Of a stretch of 64,000 bases of DNA, positions 8,843-22,534 are shown in pieces. How positions within the stretch are numbered: position 1 is the stretch's first letter; each line of letters opens with the position of its first letter. The DNA is taken from positions 80,101 through 144,100 of the forward strand of contig PHEE01000015.1 of the NCBI GenBank assembly GCA_002842855.1, given 5' to 3'. The notes under the pieces are model-generated. The model saw only the letters and a list, made by a program, of their open reading frames with translations. It was not told the DNA's origin and made no database searches. Both the position numbers and the translations under genes were made by a program. The DNA is from Alphaproteobacteria bacterium HGW-Alphaproteobacteria-4 (GTDB taxonomy: Bacteria; Pseudomonadota; Alphaproteobacteria; Rhodobacterales; Rhodobacteraceae).

Positions 8843-9706
8843 TTAGGCGCGCGCCTCAAGGGCATGGGCAATCAGTTCGGTGAAGGCATGGGGCGAGCGT
8901 AGCCGGGCCACCTCGGACGCGGCGACCTTGATGCCCCAGTTTCGCGCCATTGCCGCGTAGCGCGGCTGCCGGTGGGCAAGGGCGCGCCGATAGGTCCAGC
9001 GCACGAAGGCGTCGGGGTCAACCCGGTCGGGCGGCAGGCCGGTTTCGGTGGCAAAATCGGCCCAGGCCGCTTCGAGAAAGGCGGGCTGGTAATACATCGG
9101 CTTTGGCGCGCGGTCAAAGCGGCGCGCAAGCTCTTCGCTGTGCTCGTCGCTGCCCTCGATCCAGACCATCAGCATGCTGGCGGCAAGCGTGGCCAGCACC
9201 GGGTCGGCGGGGTTATCGGGTTCCACCACTTCGCAGATCGAGCCGCCGCTGTCGCAGATGAAATGGTCGTAGCCGTAAAGGTCATGCGCACGGTCGATGA
9301 AGGCGGGCGTGTCGCGCAGCGCCGCAATCTCGGCCACCCGGTGTTGTTCCTGTCGGCGCAGGTATTCGGCAAAGGGCAGACCGCCGCGCGCCGCATCACC
9401 CGGCTTGCCAAGGTAGGTTGAAAGCGGTGCGAGGTTTTCGAAGGTGATGTTCGAGGCGATGTAGACGGAATCGGTCAGCAACAGCTCGCGCAAGAGCGGC
9501 ACCTTCATTGCCTCGCGCTTGAAATTGTCGGCGATGTGCTCGCCCATGTAGCGCGTGCCGATGCGGTAATCGACCGAGTAGTGAAACCATTCGGCGGTGC
9601 CGCGCAGCATGCTGGCGACATGGGTCTTGCCAAGGCCCGACATGCCGAACAACAGCACCTTCTTGCGCGGCGCGGCGCGCCACTCGGCGGCGGATTGGTA
9701 GATCAT
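8843..9706 (-). CDS. Uncharacterised P-loop ATPase
   Basis: A 287-residue cytoplasmic protein with a Walker A motif near the N-terminus (FGMSGLGKTHVA, residues 20-31) and a Walker B-like strand ending HFICDSGGS. No other recognisable domain. The fold is probably a small nucleotide-kinase-like or ATPase domain with an alpha-helical C-terminal half. It is 33 bp upstream of metA on the same strand and probably cotranscribed, but no functional link to methionine synthesis is known to me. Confidence 0.75.
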   Translation of the reverse strand: MIYQSAAEWRAAPRKKVLLFGMSGLGKTHVASMLRGTAEWFHYSVDYRIGTRYMGEHIADNFKREAMKVPLLRELLLTDSVYIASNITFENLAPLSTYLGKPGDAARGGLPFAEYLRRQEQHRVAEIAALRDTPAFIDRAHDLYGYDHFICDSGGSICEVVEPDNPADPVLATLAASMLMVWIEGSDEHSEELARRFDRAPKPMYYQPAFLEAAWADFATETGLPPDRVDPDAFVRWTYRRALAHRQPRYAAMARNWGIKVAASEVARLRSPHAFTELIAHALEARA

Positions 9707-9754
9707 CGCAAGGCCCTTTCGCTTGCCGCCCGTTTAGCGCGGCAATGCCTGCCC

Positions 9755-9786
9755 GTCACGCGGTTTTGCCGTCACGCGGTTTTGCC
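9755..9786. repeat. Perfect 16-bp tandem duplication at the 3' end of an EamA gene
   Basis: GTCACGCGGTTTTGCC occurs twice in tandem (9755-9770 and 9771-9786). The unit contains the stop codon context of the minus-strand transporter gene, so the duplicated copy just downstream reproduces its last codons and stop. Confidence 0.9.
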
Positions 9787-10673
9787 GGCGCGCGGTTGAG
9801 CAGCATCAGACCCGCCGCCAGCACGGCAAAGCCCGCAAGCGCATTCCAGCCCAGCCGCTCGCCATAAACCGTCGCACCCGCAAGGATCGCGACCGGCGGT
9901 ATCAGCAGCGTCACCAGCGACAGGTTGCCCGCCCCCGCCAACGCAAGGATGCGGTAATAGATCAGATAGGCCAGCGCCGAACAGCCGAACGCAAGCCACA
10001 CTATGCCCGCCCAGACCGGCGCCGCCCAATCGAAGCTTGGCACGCCCTCGACCAGCAGCATCGCGGGTAACATCCAGACCGTGGCACCGGTCAGCATCCC
10101 CGCCGCCGCCACCTCGGGGCTGAGGCCGCGGATCGCACGGCGCGCATAGGCGCCGGCAAAGCCGTAGGCGATCGAGGCGCCTACCACCGCAAGCTGCCCC
10201 GCCGAGGTCGGCGTGAAGCCCGCCAATGCATCGGGCCCGATCGCGATGACCACACCCGCAAAACCGATCGCCACGCCCAGGGCCTTGTTCAGTGTCAGCC
10301 TTTCGTCGGCAAAGACCGCCGCCGCGATCACCACCGCGAACACCGCCGTCGAGGCGTTCAGAATCGAGGCGAGGCCGGAATCGATGTGCTTTTGCCCCCA
10401 GACGATCAGCGAAAACGGGATCGCGTTGTTCAGCGCGCCCATGATCAGAAAGCGCAGCAGATAGCGCGGATCGCGCGGCACCGGCAGGCGTCGGGCAACG
10501 ACCCAAAGCCAGAGCAGCGCCGCCCCACCCAAAACGCGCAGACTGACCACGGTCAGCACCCCCGCGCCACCAAGCGCTGCGCGGTTCGACAGAAACGAGG
10601 TGCCCCAGATCAGCGCCAGCGCGCCAAGCAGCACCCAGGCAAGCGGCGAAATTCGGGTTTGGGTCATGCTCAT
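9756..10673 (-). CDS. EamA/DMT family transporter
   Basis: A 305-residue inner-membrane protein with ten hydrophobic segments arranged as two EamA repeats, the drug/metabolite transporter pattern. Substrate is not predictable. ATG 10673 follows AAGG; a second ATG two codons downstream is also possible. The stop codon lies in a 16-bp tandem repeat. The next gene upstream is another DMT transporter, separated by about 50 bp. Confidence 0.88.
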   Translation of the reverse strand: MSMTQTRISPLAWVLLGALALIWGTSFLSNRAALGGAGVLTVVSLRVLGGAALLWLWVVARRLPVPRDPRYLLRFLIMGALNNAIPFSLIVWGQKHIDSGLASILNASTAVFAVVIAAAVFADERLTLNKALGVAIGFAGVVIAIGPDALAGFTPTSAGQLAVVGASIAYGFAGAYARRAIRGLSPEVAAAGMLTGATVWMLPAMLLVEGVPSFDWAAPVWAGIVWLAFGCSALAYLIYYRILALAGAGNLSLVTLLIPPVAILAGATVYGERLGWNALAGFAVLAAGLMLLNRAPAKPRDGKTA

Positions 10674-10725
10674 GCGGCCTTGCTAGGGCTGGTTTCGCCG
10701 CTACGCCACCCGGAACTTGTGCTGA

Positions 10726-11610
10726 TTACACTTTCTCGCTGCGGCCACGGTTTTCGGCGCGGATGTTCAGCCATGTCGCGGCAAAGATTATCGCGCCGCC
10801 CGCGAACACCGCAATTTGCAGCGGCTCGTTGAAAAGAACCATGCCGACCACGCCGATCACCGGCAGCCGCAAAAAGTCGATCGGGATCACCACCGAGGCA
10901 GGGGCAATGGAAAGCGCGCGGGTCATGCAGTAATGCGCGCCAAGCCCTGCCACGCCGATCAGCAAAAGCCACGGCGCGCTGGCGGCGGTGGGGGCGGCAA
11001 TGTCGCCATCATACCCCGCAAGGATCAGCCCGAAGGCAAGCTGGAAAAGGGTCATCCAGAACATGATCTCGATCAGCGGTGCAACGCGCGTCAGCCGTTT
11101 GGTGGCCAGCGCCGAGCCGGCAAAGCCCACCGCCGCCGCCAGTGCTATCAGAACGCCCCCCGAAAGCCCGCCCGCCGCCCATGGCTGCGCCGCGATCAGC
11201 ACCCCGGCAAAGCCCAGACCCGCCGCGATCAGTCGCACCGGGGTAAAACGCTCGCCCAGCACGAAGGGCGCGGCAAGCGCCACCATGATGGGGTAGGAAA
11301 ACTCGACCGCGAAAAGCTGCGCCAGCGGTATCAGGGTCAGCGCATAAAACCACAGGTTCTGCCCGACAAAGTGCAAGGCATTGCGCAAGCCGTGTAACAT
11401 CAGCCGGTGCGGCCGCAGCGCCGCCGTAGTGTGCGTGACACCCGCCACCGCCAGCACCAGTGCAAGGCCGATGAGCGAGCGATAGGTCATGATCTCGAAC
11501 GTGTCATGCGTGCTTGCGACCATGCGGCCGGAAACCGCCATCGCACTGAAACCGGTGATCGCCCCCGACATCCAAAGGGCAGCGGCAAACGGGCGGGGCG
11601 CGTGGGGCAT
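10726..11610 (-). CDS. DMT family transporter (EamA)
   Basis: About 294 residues with two EamA repeats and ten predicted membrane segments. The reading frame is open upstream to 11787, but that stretch is charged and overlaps the divergent channel gene. ATG 11610 gives the normal family N-terminus (MPHAPRPFAAALWM) with a weak AGGT site. It may export amino acids or related compounds; unknown. It differs from the adjacent DMT gene in sequence, so the pair is not a recent duplication. Confidence 0.85.
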   Translation of the reverse strand: MPHAPRPFAAALWMSGAITGFSAMAVSGRMVASTHDTFEIMTYRSLIGLALVLAVAGVTHTTAALRPHRLMLHGLRNALHFVGQNLWFYALTLIPLAQLFAVEFSYPIMVALAAPFVLGERFTPVRLIAAGLGFAGVLIAAQPWAAGGLSGGVLIALAAAVGFAGSALATKRLTRVAPLIEIMFWMTLFQLAFGLILAGYDGDIAAPTAASAPWLLLIGVAGLGAHYCMTRALSIAPASVVIPIDFLRLPVIGVVGMVLFNEPLQIAVFAGGAIIFAATWLNIRAENRGRSEKV

Positions 11611-11734
11611 GGTGACCTGCGGTTGTTGCCCGGCTTCATCGCCCGAGCCTGCGGCCATGTCCAGTGCCGCTTCGTGAGCCCTTTTGTAACCTGCCGCTTT
11701 CTGGCAAGTCAGACGCAGGCAGGCAAACGAGGCG

Positions 11735-14220
<2,486 letters not shown>

Positions 14221-14275
14221 GGGTTTGCATGCGGTTACAGGCTGTTCCTGAGGTTTTGGATGAAGGCAGGCGGCG

Positions 14276-15475
14276 GTGATCGCCGCCGCCCGCATTGCCG
14301 CCGCGATCGATGTTCTCGACCGGCATCTTGGCGGTGAGGCCGCCGAGGCCGCGCTGACCCAATGGGCGCGCGGCAACCGTTATGCCGGTTCGGGCGACCG
14401 CGCCGCCGTACGAGACCTTGTTTATGCCGCGCTGCGCTGCCGCCGTTCATATGCCGTGCTCGGGGGGGCGCTGACCGGGCGGGGTTTGATGCTGGGGCAT
14501 TGTGTTTCGCAAGGTATTGACCCACAAGCGATTTTTACCGGCGGCAAATTCTGCCCCGCAGCCCTGACCGAGGCCGAACGCGCCCGTCACGCCGAGCCTG
14601 AGGGGCTAGACGCGCTCGACTGCCCGGACTGGCTTGCGCCGCTGCTGCGCGCCGCACTGGGCACCGATTTCGCCGCCGTTATGGCGACACAGCGCAACCG
14701 GGCACCGCTCTTCCTGCGCGTCAACGCGGCGCGGGCCACGGTGCCGCAAGCGCAAGCGGCGCTGGCCGCGGAGGGGATTGAAGCGAAGATACGAAGCGAG
14801 GTGAAGTTCGCGCTGGAAGTAACCGAGAATGCACGCAAAGTTGCAACTTCTATCGCCTACGCGCACGGCCTTGTCGAAGTGCAGGACCTGTCTTCGCAGG
14901 CGGCGGTTGCGGCGCTGCCGCTGCGCCAAGGCATGCGCGTGCTCGACTATTGCGCGGGGGGCGGCGGCAAGCTTCTGGCAATGGCGGCGCAAGCGCCCGG
15001 CGATTATACGGCGCATGACGCCGATCCCGCACGCATGCGCGATCTTGCAGCCCGTGCCGAGCGTGCGGGCGTGCCGGTGCGTCTTGTTCAGGCGGGGCAG
15101 GCGCCGGGGGGGCAAGACCTTGTGCTGGTCGATGCGCCCTGTTCCGGCTCGGGCACCTGGCGGCGCACCCCCGAGGCAAAATGGCGGCTGACGCCAGAAC
15201 GTCTGGCCGAGTTGACCACCTTGCAAGGCGATATCCTTGATGCGGCGCAGGCGCATGTCGGCCCAACGGGTTTTCTTGCGTATATGACCTGCTCGTTGCT
15301 CGGCGCTGAAAATGAAGATCAGACTGCGCATTTTCTGGCCGATAACGCAGGCTGGCGGTTGGCCGAGGCGCGACGTTTTGGCCCGATTGGCGGCGGTGAT
15401 GGCTTCTATCTGGCGGTGTTCGCCCGAAACGGGCATGATGGGCACACGCAGGGGTTGCAGGCGGGATCGGCTTAA
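14276..15475 (+). CDS. RsmB/NOP family SAM-dependent RNA methyltransferase
   Basis: A 399-residue enzyme expected to form 5-methylcytosine in rRNA or tRNA. The SAM-binding motif is VLDYCAGGGGK, and both family cysteines are present (DAPCSGSG and MTCSLLG). The N-terminal NusB-like region is short. The start is GTG at 14276 after AAGGCAGG; the nearby ATG at 14260 is in another frame. Lies between guaB and cckA on the same strand. Confidence 0.9.
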   Translation: MIAAARIAAAIDVLDRHLGGEAAEAALTQWARGNRYAGSGDRAAVRDLVYAALRCRRSYAVLGGALTGRGLMLGHCVSQGIDPQAIFTGGKFCPAALTEAERARHAEPEGLDALDCPDWLAPLLRAALGTDFAAVMATQRNRAPLFLRVNAARATVPQAQAALAAEGIEAKIRSEVKFALEVTENARKVATSIAYAHGLVEVQDLSSQAAVAALPLRQGMRVLDYCAGGGGKLLAMAAQAPGDYTAHDADPARMRDLAARAERAGVPVRLVQAGQAPGGQDLVLVDAPCSGSGTWRRTPEAKWRLTPERLAELTTLQGDILDAAQAHVGPTGFLAYMTCSLLGAENEDQTAHFLADNAGWRLAEARRFGPIGGGDGFYLAVFARNGHDGHTQGLQAGSA

Positions 15476-15535
15476 TCACCCTTTAAGCTTTTACCGGCGC
15501 AATGGCTGCGAGCGATTCTGCCGCAGGAGCCACGG

Positions 15536-17842
15536 TTGACGCACCCGCTGACCACGCCGACCCCGCTAACGCGAACCGCGCTTGCGCTTTCGCCGGGTCG
15601 ACTCTGGCTGATGCTCGCGGCTTTCGTGGCGGCGGGCGCGGCACTTGTGGTGCCCGAACGCTGGCAGATTCTGGTGTGTTTCGCGGTAGCGGGCGGGCTG
15701 TTGGCGACCGCATGTTTGCTCTGGTTGCTTGCCCGCCACCACAGCCGTGGCCAGGCTACGATGCAGCGGCATCTGGCCGAATTCATTGCGCGCGATGCCG
15801 CGCCCAGTTTCACCACCGATGGCGACGGCAGCATCGGTTTTCAAAACCATGCCGCGATGGAGCGGTTTGGCGCGCGCGGTGGTCAAACGCTGACGCGCGC
15901 CCTGTCCGAGGTTTTCGCAAACCCGGCAGCCGTGCTGTTCCGCCTGCAGGAAAAGGCCGCGGCGCTTGGTGCGGCGCACGAAGACCTGGTAACCCGGCAT
16001 GGCCACGCGCGGCTGGCGGTGCACCGGGTTGGCACGGATGGGTTTCTGTGGCGGCTGGAAGAAATGGCCGAACGCCCGCGCGGTGCCCGCGGTGGCGATT
16101 CGCTCAGCCTGCCAATGCTGACCGCCTCGAAAAACGACACCATCCTTTTCATGAATGAGGCGATGCGGCGGCTTGTAGGCGAACGGGTGCGCGCGCTCGA
16201 CCGGGTCTTTTCGGAACTGCCGCTGCGCTCGGGTGAAGAACACACGATCGCGACAGCCAGCGGCGTGGTGCGCGCCGTTGTCGCCGAGGTTGCCGCCTCT
16301 GCCGGGCGGCGCGAAATCTATTTGCTGCCGACCGCAACCGGGCGCACCACCGCCTCGGATCCCACCTCGTTCGATGCGCTGCCGGTTGCGCTGATGCGGC
16401 TTGCGCCCGACGGTCTGGTGCTGGCGGCCAACCGCACCGCGCGCGCGCTGTTGGGCGAAATCGAAACAGCGGCGCGGTTTTCGGAACTTTTCGAGGGGCT
16501 CGGGCGGCCGCTGAATGATTGGCTTGCAGATGCGCTTTCGGGGCGCGCCGACCGCCGCCCCGAGGTGTTGCGCGCGCGCCAGAGCGAGCGCGAAGTGTTC
16601 CTGCAGGTTTCGCTTGCGCGCGTGGTCGAGGATGGTCGGGCAAGCCTTGTGGCCGTGCTTTCGGATGCGACCCAACTCAAGACCCTTGAAGCGCAATTCG
16701 TGCAAAGCCAGAAGATGCAGGCGATCGGGCAACTCGCGGGCGGGGTCGCGCATGATTTCAACAACCTGCTGACCGCCATCTCGGGCCACTGCGACCTGCT
16801 CATGCTGCGCCACGACAAGGGCGACCCGGATTTTTCCGATCTCAGCCAGATCAGCCAGAATGCAAACCGCGCCGCGAGCCTTGTGGGCCAGTTGCTGGCG
16901 TTTTCGCGCAAGCAGACGCTGAAGCCACGCATCATCGACCTGCGCGACACCCTGTCGGACCTGACGCATCTGTTGAACCGGCTGGTAGGTGAAAAGGTGC
17001 GTCTGCTGCTGACCCACGCTCAGGATCTGGCACCGATCCGCGCGGACAAGCGCCAATTGGAGCAGGTCATCATGAACCTCGTGGTCAACGCCCGCGACGC
17101 GATGCCGGGGGGCGGCGAGATCCGGATCGAAACCGAAGCGCTGCACCTGACGACTGGGCTGACCCGTGACCGTGCAACCCTTGCGCCCGGTAACTATGTC
17201 ATGGTGCGGGTGATCGACGAGGGCATCGGCATCGCACCCGACAAGATGGCGAAGATCTTTGAGCCGTTCTATACCACCAAGCGCGCCGGCGAGGGCACCG
17301 GACTGGGGCTGTCGACGGTCTATGGGATCGTCAAGCAGACCGGCGGCTATGTCTTTTGCGATTCAGTGGTGGGGTCGGGAACCTGTTTCACGCTCTATTT
17401 TCCGGCGCATGACCAACTTGAGACCGAACTGGACGAGGCTTGCGAGGCACCGGCACCACGCGCCGCCAACGCGGCACAAGCCTCGGTGCTGTTGGTTGAA
17501 GACGAGGCGCCGGTGCGCGCTTTCGCAAGCCGGGCACTGAAGCTGCGCGGCTATACCGTGTTCGAGGCCGAAACCGGCGAAGAGGCGCTGCGGATATTGC
17601 AAGATGAAACACTGCACATCGACGTTTTCCTGAGCGATGTCATCATGCCCGGAATGGACGGGCCGTCCTGGGTGCGCGAAGCGCTGAAAGCCCGGCCAAC
17701 GACCCGGGTGGTGTTCGTATCGGGCTACGCCGAAGATGTTTTCAACGATGGCCGACCGCCGGTTCCCGCTGCGGTGTTCCTGCCAAAACCCTTTTCACTA
17801 AGCGAACTTACGGAAACCGTGAGCCGGCAGCTAAGCGGATGA
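15536..17842 (+). CDS. cckA: Hybrid histidine kinase CckA
   Basis: A 768-residue sensor kinase with two N-terminal membrane segments (about 22-40 and 45-66), two PAS-like regions (about 85-180 and 280-380), a HisKA domain with His406 (GGVAHDFNN), a HATPase domain (N box VVNARDAM, G box GTGLGLS), and a receiver domain with Asp701 (LSDVIMPGMDG). This matches CckA, which feeds phosphate through ChpT to CtrA; in Rhodobacterales that pathway controls motility and gene transfer agent. Translation starts at TTG 15536, 6 nt after AGGAG. chpT and ctrA are not in the window. Confidence 0.93.
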   Translation: MTHPLTTPTPLTRTALALSPGRLWLMLAAFVAAGAALVVPERWQILVCFAVAGGLLATACLLWLLARHHSRGQATMQRHLAEFIARDAAPSFTTDGDGSIGFQNHAAMERFGARGGQTLTRALSEVFANPAAVLFRLQEKAAALGAAHEDLVTRHGHARLAVHRVGTDGFLWRLEEMAERPRGARGGDSLSLPMLTASKNDTILFMNEAMRRLVGERVRALDRVFSELPLRSGEEHTIATASGVVRAVVAEVAASAGRREIYLLPTATGRTTASDPTSFDALPVALMRLAPDGLVLAANRTARALLGEIETAARFSELFEGLGRPLNDWLADALSGRADRRPEVLRARQSEREVFLQVSLARVVEDGRASLVAVLSDATQLKTLEAQFVQSQKMQAIGQLAGGVAHDFNNLLTAISGHCDLLMLRHDKGDPDFSDLSQISQNANRAASLVGQLLAFSRKQTLKPRIIDLRDTLSDLTHLLNRLVGEKVRLLLTHAQDLAPIRADKRQLEQVIMNLVVNARDAMPGGGEIRIETEALHLTTGLTRDRATLAPGNYVMVRVIDEGIGIAPDKMAKIFEPFYTTKRAGEGTGLGLSTVYGIVKQTGGYVFCDSVVGSGTCFTLYFPAHDQLETELDEACEAPAPRAANAAQASVLLVEDEAPVRAFASRALKLRGYTVFEAETGEEALRILQDETLHIDVFLSDVIMPGMDGPSWVREALKARPTTRVVFVSGYAEDVFNDGRPPVPAAVFLPKPFSLSELTETVSRQLSG

Positions 17843-17875
17843 TTTTGCCGCGGATCGCGCGGCTTGATGCGCAGT

Positions 17876-18484
17876 TCAGGACGTTTCGCCAGCCAAGACG
17901 CGCGCATAAAGCGCGTGGTCCTCTGCCATATGGGTCTGCAATCGCTGGCGGAGCGGCGCGCAAAGTGTGGTCACGCCCTTGGGCGACACGTTGACCTGCG
18001 GCAGCTGGATTTCAAAATCCAGCCGCGCCTCCAGAAAGCCGACCAAACGCCCGATGTCTTCGTAACAAAAGAGCTTGTCTACACCCAATGTGCCATCGGC
18101 AAGGCTGAGAAACCGCGCCTGAGAACCAAGCTGCGCGTAGACCGGCTGCGGGCGCGCCATATAAGCGCTTGCGAACTGCTCGAAACTTAGCCCTTCGGTC
18201 GAGTTGGGGCTGCCCGCAATATCGTCGCGCTGGCGAAACCTGTACCAGCTGCCCAACCAGTCCTGTGGCTCGCGCATCAGCGCGACCACATCAAAACGCG
18301 TGCCCGAGGCAGTTTCAAGATAGGGCGCGAGAAAGCGGCGAAAGCGCTGTGCGGTGGTGTGCTTCAAGGCGGGCGGGCGCTGCACGGCGATGGCCGCAAG
18401 CGGCTCAAGGGCAACCGAAAGCGCGGTGGAACCGGTCTTGGGGGTGGCCAAGAGAACCAACTTTTGCTGCCAGAATATAAGCAT
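17876..18484 (-). CDS. Small sulfotransferase family protein
   Basis: A 202-residue protein with the PAPS 5'-phosphosulfate loop TPKTGSTAL near its N-terminus, so it likely transfers sulfate to a carbohydrate, lipid or protein. ATG 18484 (MLIFWQQKLVLLATPKTGST) is preferred; the open frame continues upstream across the recA promoter. No strong Shine-Dalgarno. It converges with cckA and diverges from recA. Slightly lower GC and isolation suggest an accessory gene. Confidence 0.75.
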   Translation of the reverse strand: MLIFWQQKLVLLATPKTGSTALSVALEPLAAIAVQRPPALKHTTAQRFRRFLAPYLETASGTRFDVVALMREPQDWLGSWYRFRQRDDIAGSPNSTEGLSFEQFASAYMARPQPVYAQLGSQARFLSLADGTLGVDKLFCYEDIGRLVGFLEARLDFEIQLPQVNVSPKGVTTLCAPLRQRLQTHMAEDHALYARVLAGETS

Positions 18485-18584
18485 GGAACCCGCCAAGGAA
18501 ATTTTCCTATACCTAGCCGTGAAGCGGGGCAGCGTAAACCGGATCTTAACCATCTTTACCAAGACTGACTGCGCAAGATTTGAG

Positions 18585-18613
18585 TTGATTTGTTCTGGTT
18601 TTGGCCTCATACC
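18585..18613 (+). promoter_or_regulatory. Predicted recA promoter
   Basis: TTGATT (18585-18590), 17-bp spacer, then CATACC (18608-18613). The predicted start point falls on the SOS box, so LexA would block initiation. Confidence 0.4.
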
Positions 18614-18618
18614 TTCTG

Positions 18619-18633
18619 GAACAACACATGAAC
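18619..18633 (+). promoter_or_regulatory. SOS box (LexA site) of recA
   Basis: GAAC-AACACAT-GAAC exactly fits the alphaproteobacterial LexA site GAAC-N7-GAAC (GTTC-N7-GTTC on the other strand). It lies 57 bp upstream of the recA start. Confidence 0.85.
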
Positions 18634-18690
18634 AAACGCCCCAGGCATCCGGTTGCCGTGCGGCGCGCCCTGTGGAATAAGGATCAGGCA

Positions 18691-19758
<1,068 letters not shown>

Positions 19759-19780
19759 GACGCAGTTTCGCGGCGTCAGG

Positions 19781-19812
19781 CGGCCGGGCCACACGCCCGG
19801 CCGCTTTGCTTT
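19781..19812 (+). terminator. Rho-independent terminator after recA
   Basis: CGGCCGGGC (19781-19789), loop CACAC, GCCCGGCCG (19795-19803), then CTTTGCTTT. A 9-bp perfect stem with a T-rich tail, 23 bp after the recA stop. Confidence 0.8.
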
Positions 19813-19873
19813 CTGGACAGGGCAGGGGCCGGGCGCTAAACGGTGGGCGAACCGCCCGAGATAGGCCCCCGAC

Positions 19874-22534
19874 ATGCCCAGCCTTAACGATATCCGCTCG
19901 ACCTTCCTCAACTTTTTCGAACGCAACGGCCATCGCGTGGTGGCCAGCAGCCCGCTGGTACCGCGCAATGACCCGACGCTGATGTTCACCAACTCGGGCA
20001 TGGTGCAGTTCAAGAACTGCTTCACCGGGGTCGAGACGCGCGATTACAAACGCGCCACCACCGCGCAAAAATGCGTGCGCGCGGGCGGCAAGCACAATGA
20101 TCTCGACAATGTCGGCTACACCGCGCGCCACCATACGTTCTTCGAGATGCTGGGCAACTTCAGCTTTGGCGATTACTTCAAAGCCGAGGCGATTGAATTT
20201 GCATGGGAATTGCTGACCAAGGATTTTGGTCTGAGCAAGGACAAGCTGACCGTTACCGTCTATCACACCGATGACGAGGCGGCGGCGATCTGGCAGAAGG
20301 TCGCCGGTCTGCCGGAAGCGCGGATCATCCGCATCGCATCTGATGACAACTTCTGGCGGATGGGCCCTACCGGCCCCTGCGGCCCCTGCACCGAGATATT
20401 CTACGACCACGGGCCGAGCATCTGGGGTGGCCCCCCCGGCTCGCCCGATGAAGATGGCGACCGCTTCATCGAGATATGGAACAACGTTTTCATGCAAAAC
20501 GAGCAGTTGCCCGATGGCAGCCTGCGCAAGCTCGAAATGCAGTCGATCGACACCGGCATGGGGCTGGAACGGATTGGCGCGTTATTGCAAGGCAAACACG
20601 ACAACTATGATACCGACCTGATGCGCAGCCTGATCGAGGCCAGCGCGCACGCCACCAGCGCCGACCCCGATGGCCCCGGCAAAGTGCACCATCGGGTGAT
20701 CGCCGACCATCTGCGCTCGACCGCCTTCCTGATCGCCGATGGCGTGACGCCGGGCAACGAAGGCCGGGGCTATGTGTTGCGCCGCATCATGCGCCGCGCC
20801 ATGCGCCACGCGCATATGCTGGGCACGCAGGACCCGGTGATGCACAAGCTTGTGCCGACCCTGGTGCGCCAGATGGGCACGGCCTACCCCGAACTGACGC
20901 GCGCGCAGGCGCTGATCGAGGAAACGCTGAAGCTTGAGGAAACGCGGTTTCGCACCACGCTCGACCGCGGCCTGAAGCTGCTCGATGAAGAAGTGGCACG
21001 GTTGCCAGAGGGCGGCGCGCTGCCGGGGGCGGCGGCGTTCAAGCTTTACGATACCTATGGTTTTCCGCTTGACCTTACGCAGGACGCGCTGCGCGAGCAG
21101 GGCCGCACGGTTGAAGTGGCGGGGTTTGATGCCGCGATGGCCGAACAGAAGGCCAAGGCACGCGCCAGCTGGGCCGGCTCGGGCGAGGCCACCGATGCGA
21201 CGATCTGGTATGAATTGGCCGAAAAGCACGGAGCGACCGAATTTCTGGGCTACGATACCGAGGCGGCCGAGGCGCAATTGCTGGCGCTGGTCGTTGACGG
21301 CGCCGAGGCTGAAATCGCTACCGGCGCGGTGCAGATTGTGGTGAACCAGACCCCCTATTACGCCGAAAGTGGCGGGCAGGTGGGCGATACCGGTATCATC
21401 CGCACCGAAACCGGCATGGCCGAAGTGACCGACACCAAGAAGGTCGCCGGTGTGTTCATTCACATCGCAGAACTGCGCGAGGGCGAGATCAGGCGAGGTC
21501 AGCCGGCGCGGCTTGAGGTGAACCATGCACGGCGCAGCGCGATTCGTGCCAACCATTCGGCCACGCATCTGTTGCACGAGGCGCTGCGGCGCGCGCTTGG
21601 CGACCATGTGGCGCAAAAGGGCAGCCTGAATGCGCCCGACCGGCTGCGGTTCGATTTCAGCCATTCCAAGGGGCTGACGGCCACGGAATTGGCTGGGGTC
21701 GAGGCGGAAGTGAACGAATTCGTGCGCCAGAACGCGCCCGTCAACACCCGCATCATGACACCCGATGACGCCCGCGCGATTGGCGCGCAGGCGCTGTTTG
21801 GCGAGAAGTATGGCGATGAGGTGCGGGTGGTTTCGATGGGCCATCTGGCCGGGTCTGGAAAGGGCGCCGATGGCGCAACTTACAGCCTGGAGCTGTGCGG
21901 CGGCACCCATGTGGCGCGCACCGGTGATATTGGCGCCTTCGTCGCTTTGGGCGATAGCGCCTCAAGCGCGGGGGTGCGGCGTTTCGAGGCGTTGACCGGG
22001 CAACCGGCGCTCGACCACCTCAAGTTGCAGGCGGCACGGCTGGCTGAAATCGCTGGCACACTCAAGGCGCCGGTGGCCGAGGTTGCCGAGCGCGTGCGCG
22101 CGCTGGCCGAGGAACGCCGTGCGCTGGCCAATGAACTGGCGCAACTGAAGCGTGAGGCGGCGCTTGGCAACGGTAGCGGGCAGGGTGGCGCAGATATCAA
22201 GGAAATCAACGGTATCCGCTTTATAGCTCAAGTGGTTGCCGGGGTTTCCGGGCGCGATCTGCCGGGGCTGGTTGATGCGCTCAAGGCGCGTGTGGGGTCG
22301 GGCGCGGTGCTGATCGTGGCCGATACCGGTGGCAAGGCCGCGGCCGCGGCGGGGGTGACCGATGACCTGACGGCGCGGATTTCGGCGGTTGATCTGGTGC
22401 GCGCCGCGGCTGAGGCGCTTGGCGGCAAGGGCGGCGGCGGGCGCCCCGATATGGCACAGGCGGGCGGCGCTGATCCGGCGCGCGCACCGCAAGCGGTGGC
22501 CGCTGTCGAGGCGGTGATAGGAGCGTTGAAATGA
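19874..22534 (+). CDS. alaS: Alanine--tRNA ligase
   Basis: An 886-residue class II synthetase that charges tRNA-Ala. Class II motifs lie in the N-terminal 240 residues, the editing domain carries HxxxH ([11 protein letters not shown]) and the zinc motif CGGTH, and the C-terminal oligomerisation/DHHA1 part is complete. Normal full length. The stop overlaps the next gene's ATG by 4 bp. Confidence 0.98.
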   Translation: MPSLNDIRSTFLNFFERNGHRVVASSPLVPRNDPTLMFTNSGMVQFKNCFTGVETRDYKRATTAQKCVRAGGKHNDLDNVGYTARHHTFFEMLGNFSFGDYFKAEAIEFAWELLTKDFGLSKDKLTVTVYHTDDEAAAIWQKVAGLPEARIIRIASDDNFWRMGPTGPCGPCTEIFYDHGPSIWGGPPGSPDEDGDRFIEIWNNVFMQNEQLPDGSLRKLEMQSIDTGMGLERIGALLQGKHDNYDTDLMRSLIEASAHATSADPDGPGKVHHRVIADHLRSTAFLIADGVTPGNEGRGYVLRRIMRRAMRHAHMLGTQDPVMHKLVPTLVRQMGTAYPELTRAQALIEETLKLEETRFRTTLDRGLKLLDEEVARLPEGGALPGAAAFKLYDTYGFPLDLTQDALREQGRTVEVAGFDAAMAEQKAKARASWAGSGEATDATIWYELAEKHGATEFLGYDTEAAEAQLLALVVDGAEAEIATGAVQIVVNQTPYYAESGGQVGDTGIIRTETGMAEVTDTKKVAGVFIHIAELREGEIRRGQPARLEVNHARRSAIRANHSATHLLHEALRRALGDHVAQKGSLNAPDRLRFDFSHSKGLTATELAGVEAEVNEFVRQNAPVNTRIMTPDDARAIGAQALFGEKYGDEVRVVSMGHLAGSGKGADGATYSLELCGGTHVARTGDIGAFVALGDSASSAGVRRFEALTGQPALDHLKLQAARLAEIAGTLKAPVAEVAERVRALAEERRALANELAQLKREAALGNGSGQGGADIKEINGIRFIAQVVAGVSGRDLPGLVDALKARVGSGAVLIVADTGGKAAAAAGVTDDLTARISAVDLVRAAAEALGGKGGGGRPDMAQAGGADPARAPQAVAAVEAVIGALK

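Noticed and set aside
18546..18560. CtrA site upstream of recA (TTAACCATCTTTACC)
   Set aside because: The second half-site is poor at either spacing, and the better explained control element is the SOS box.
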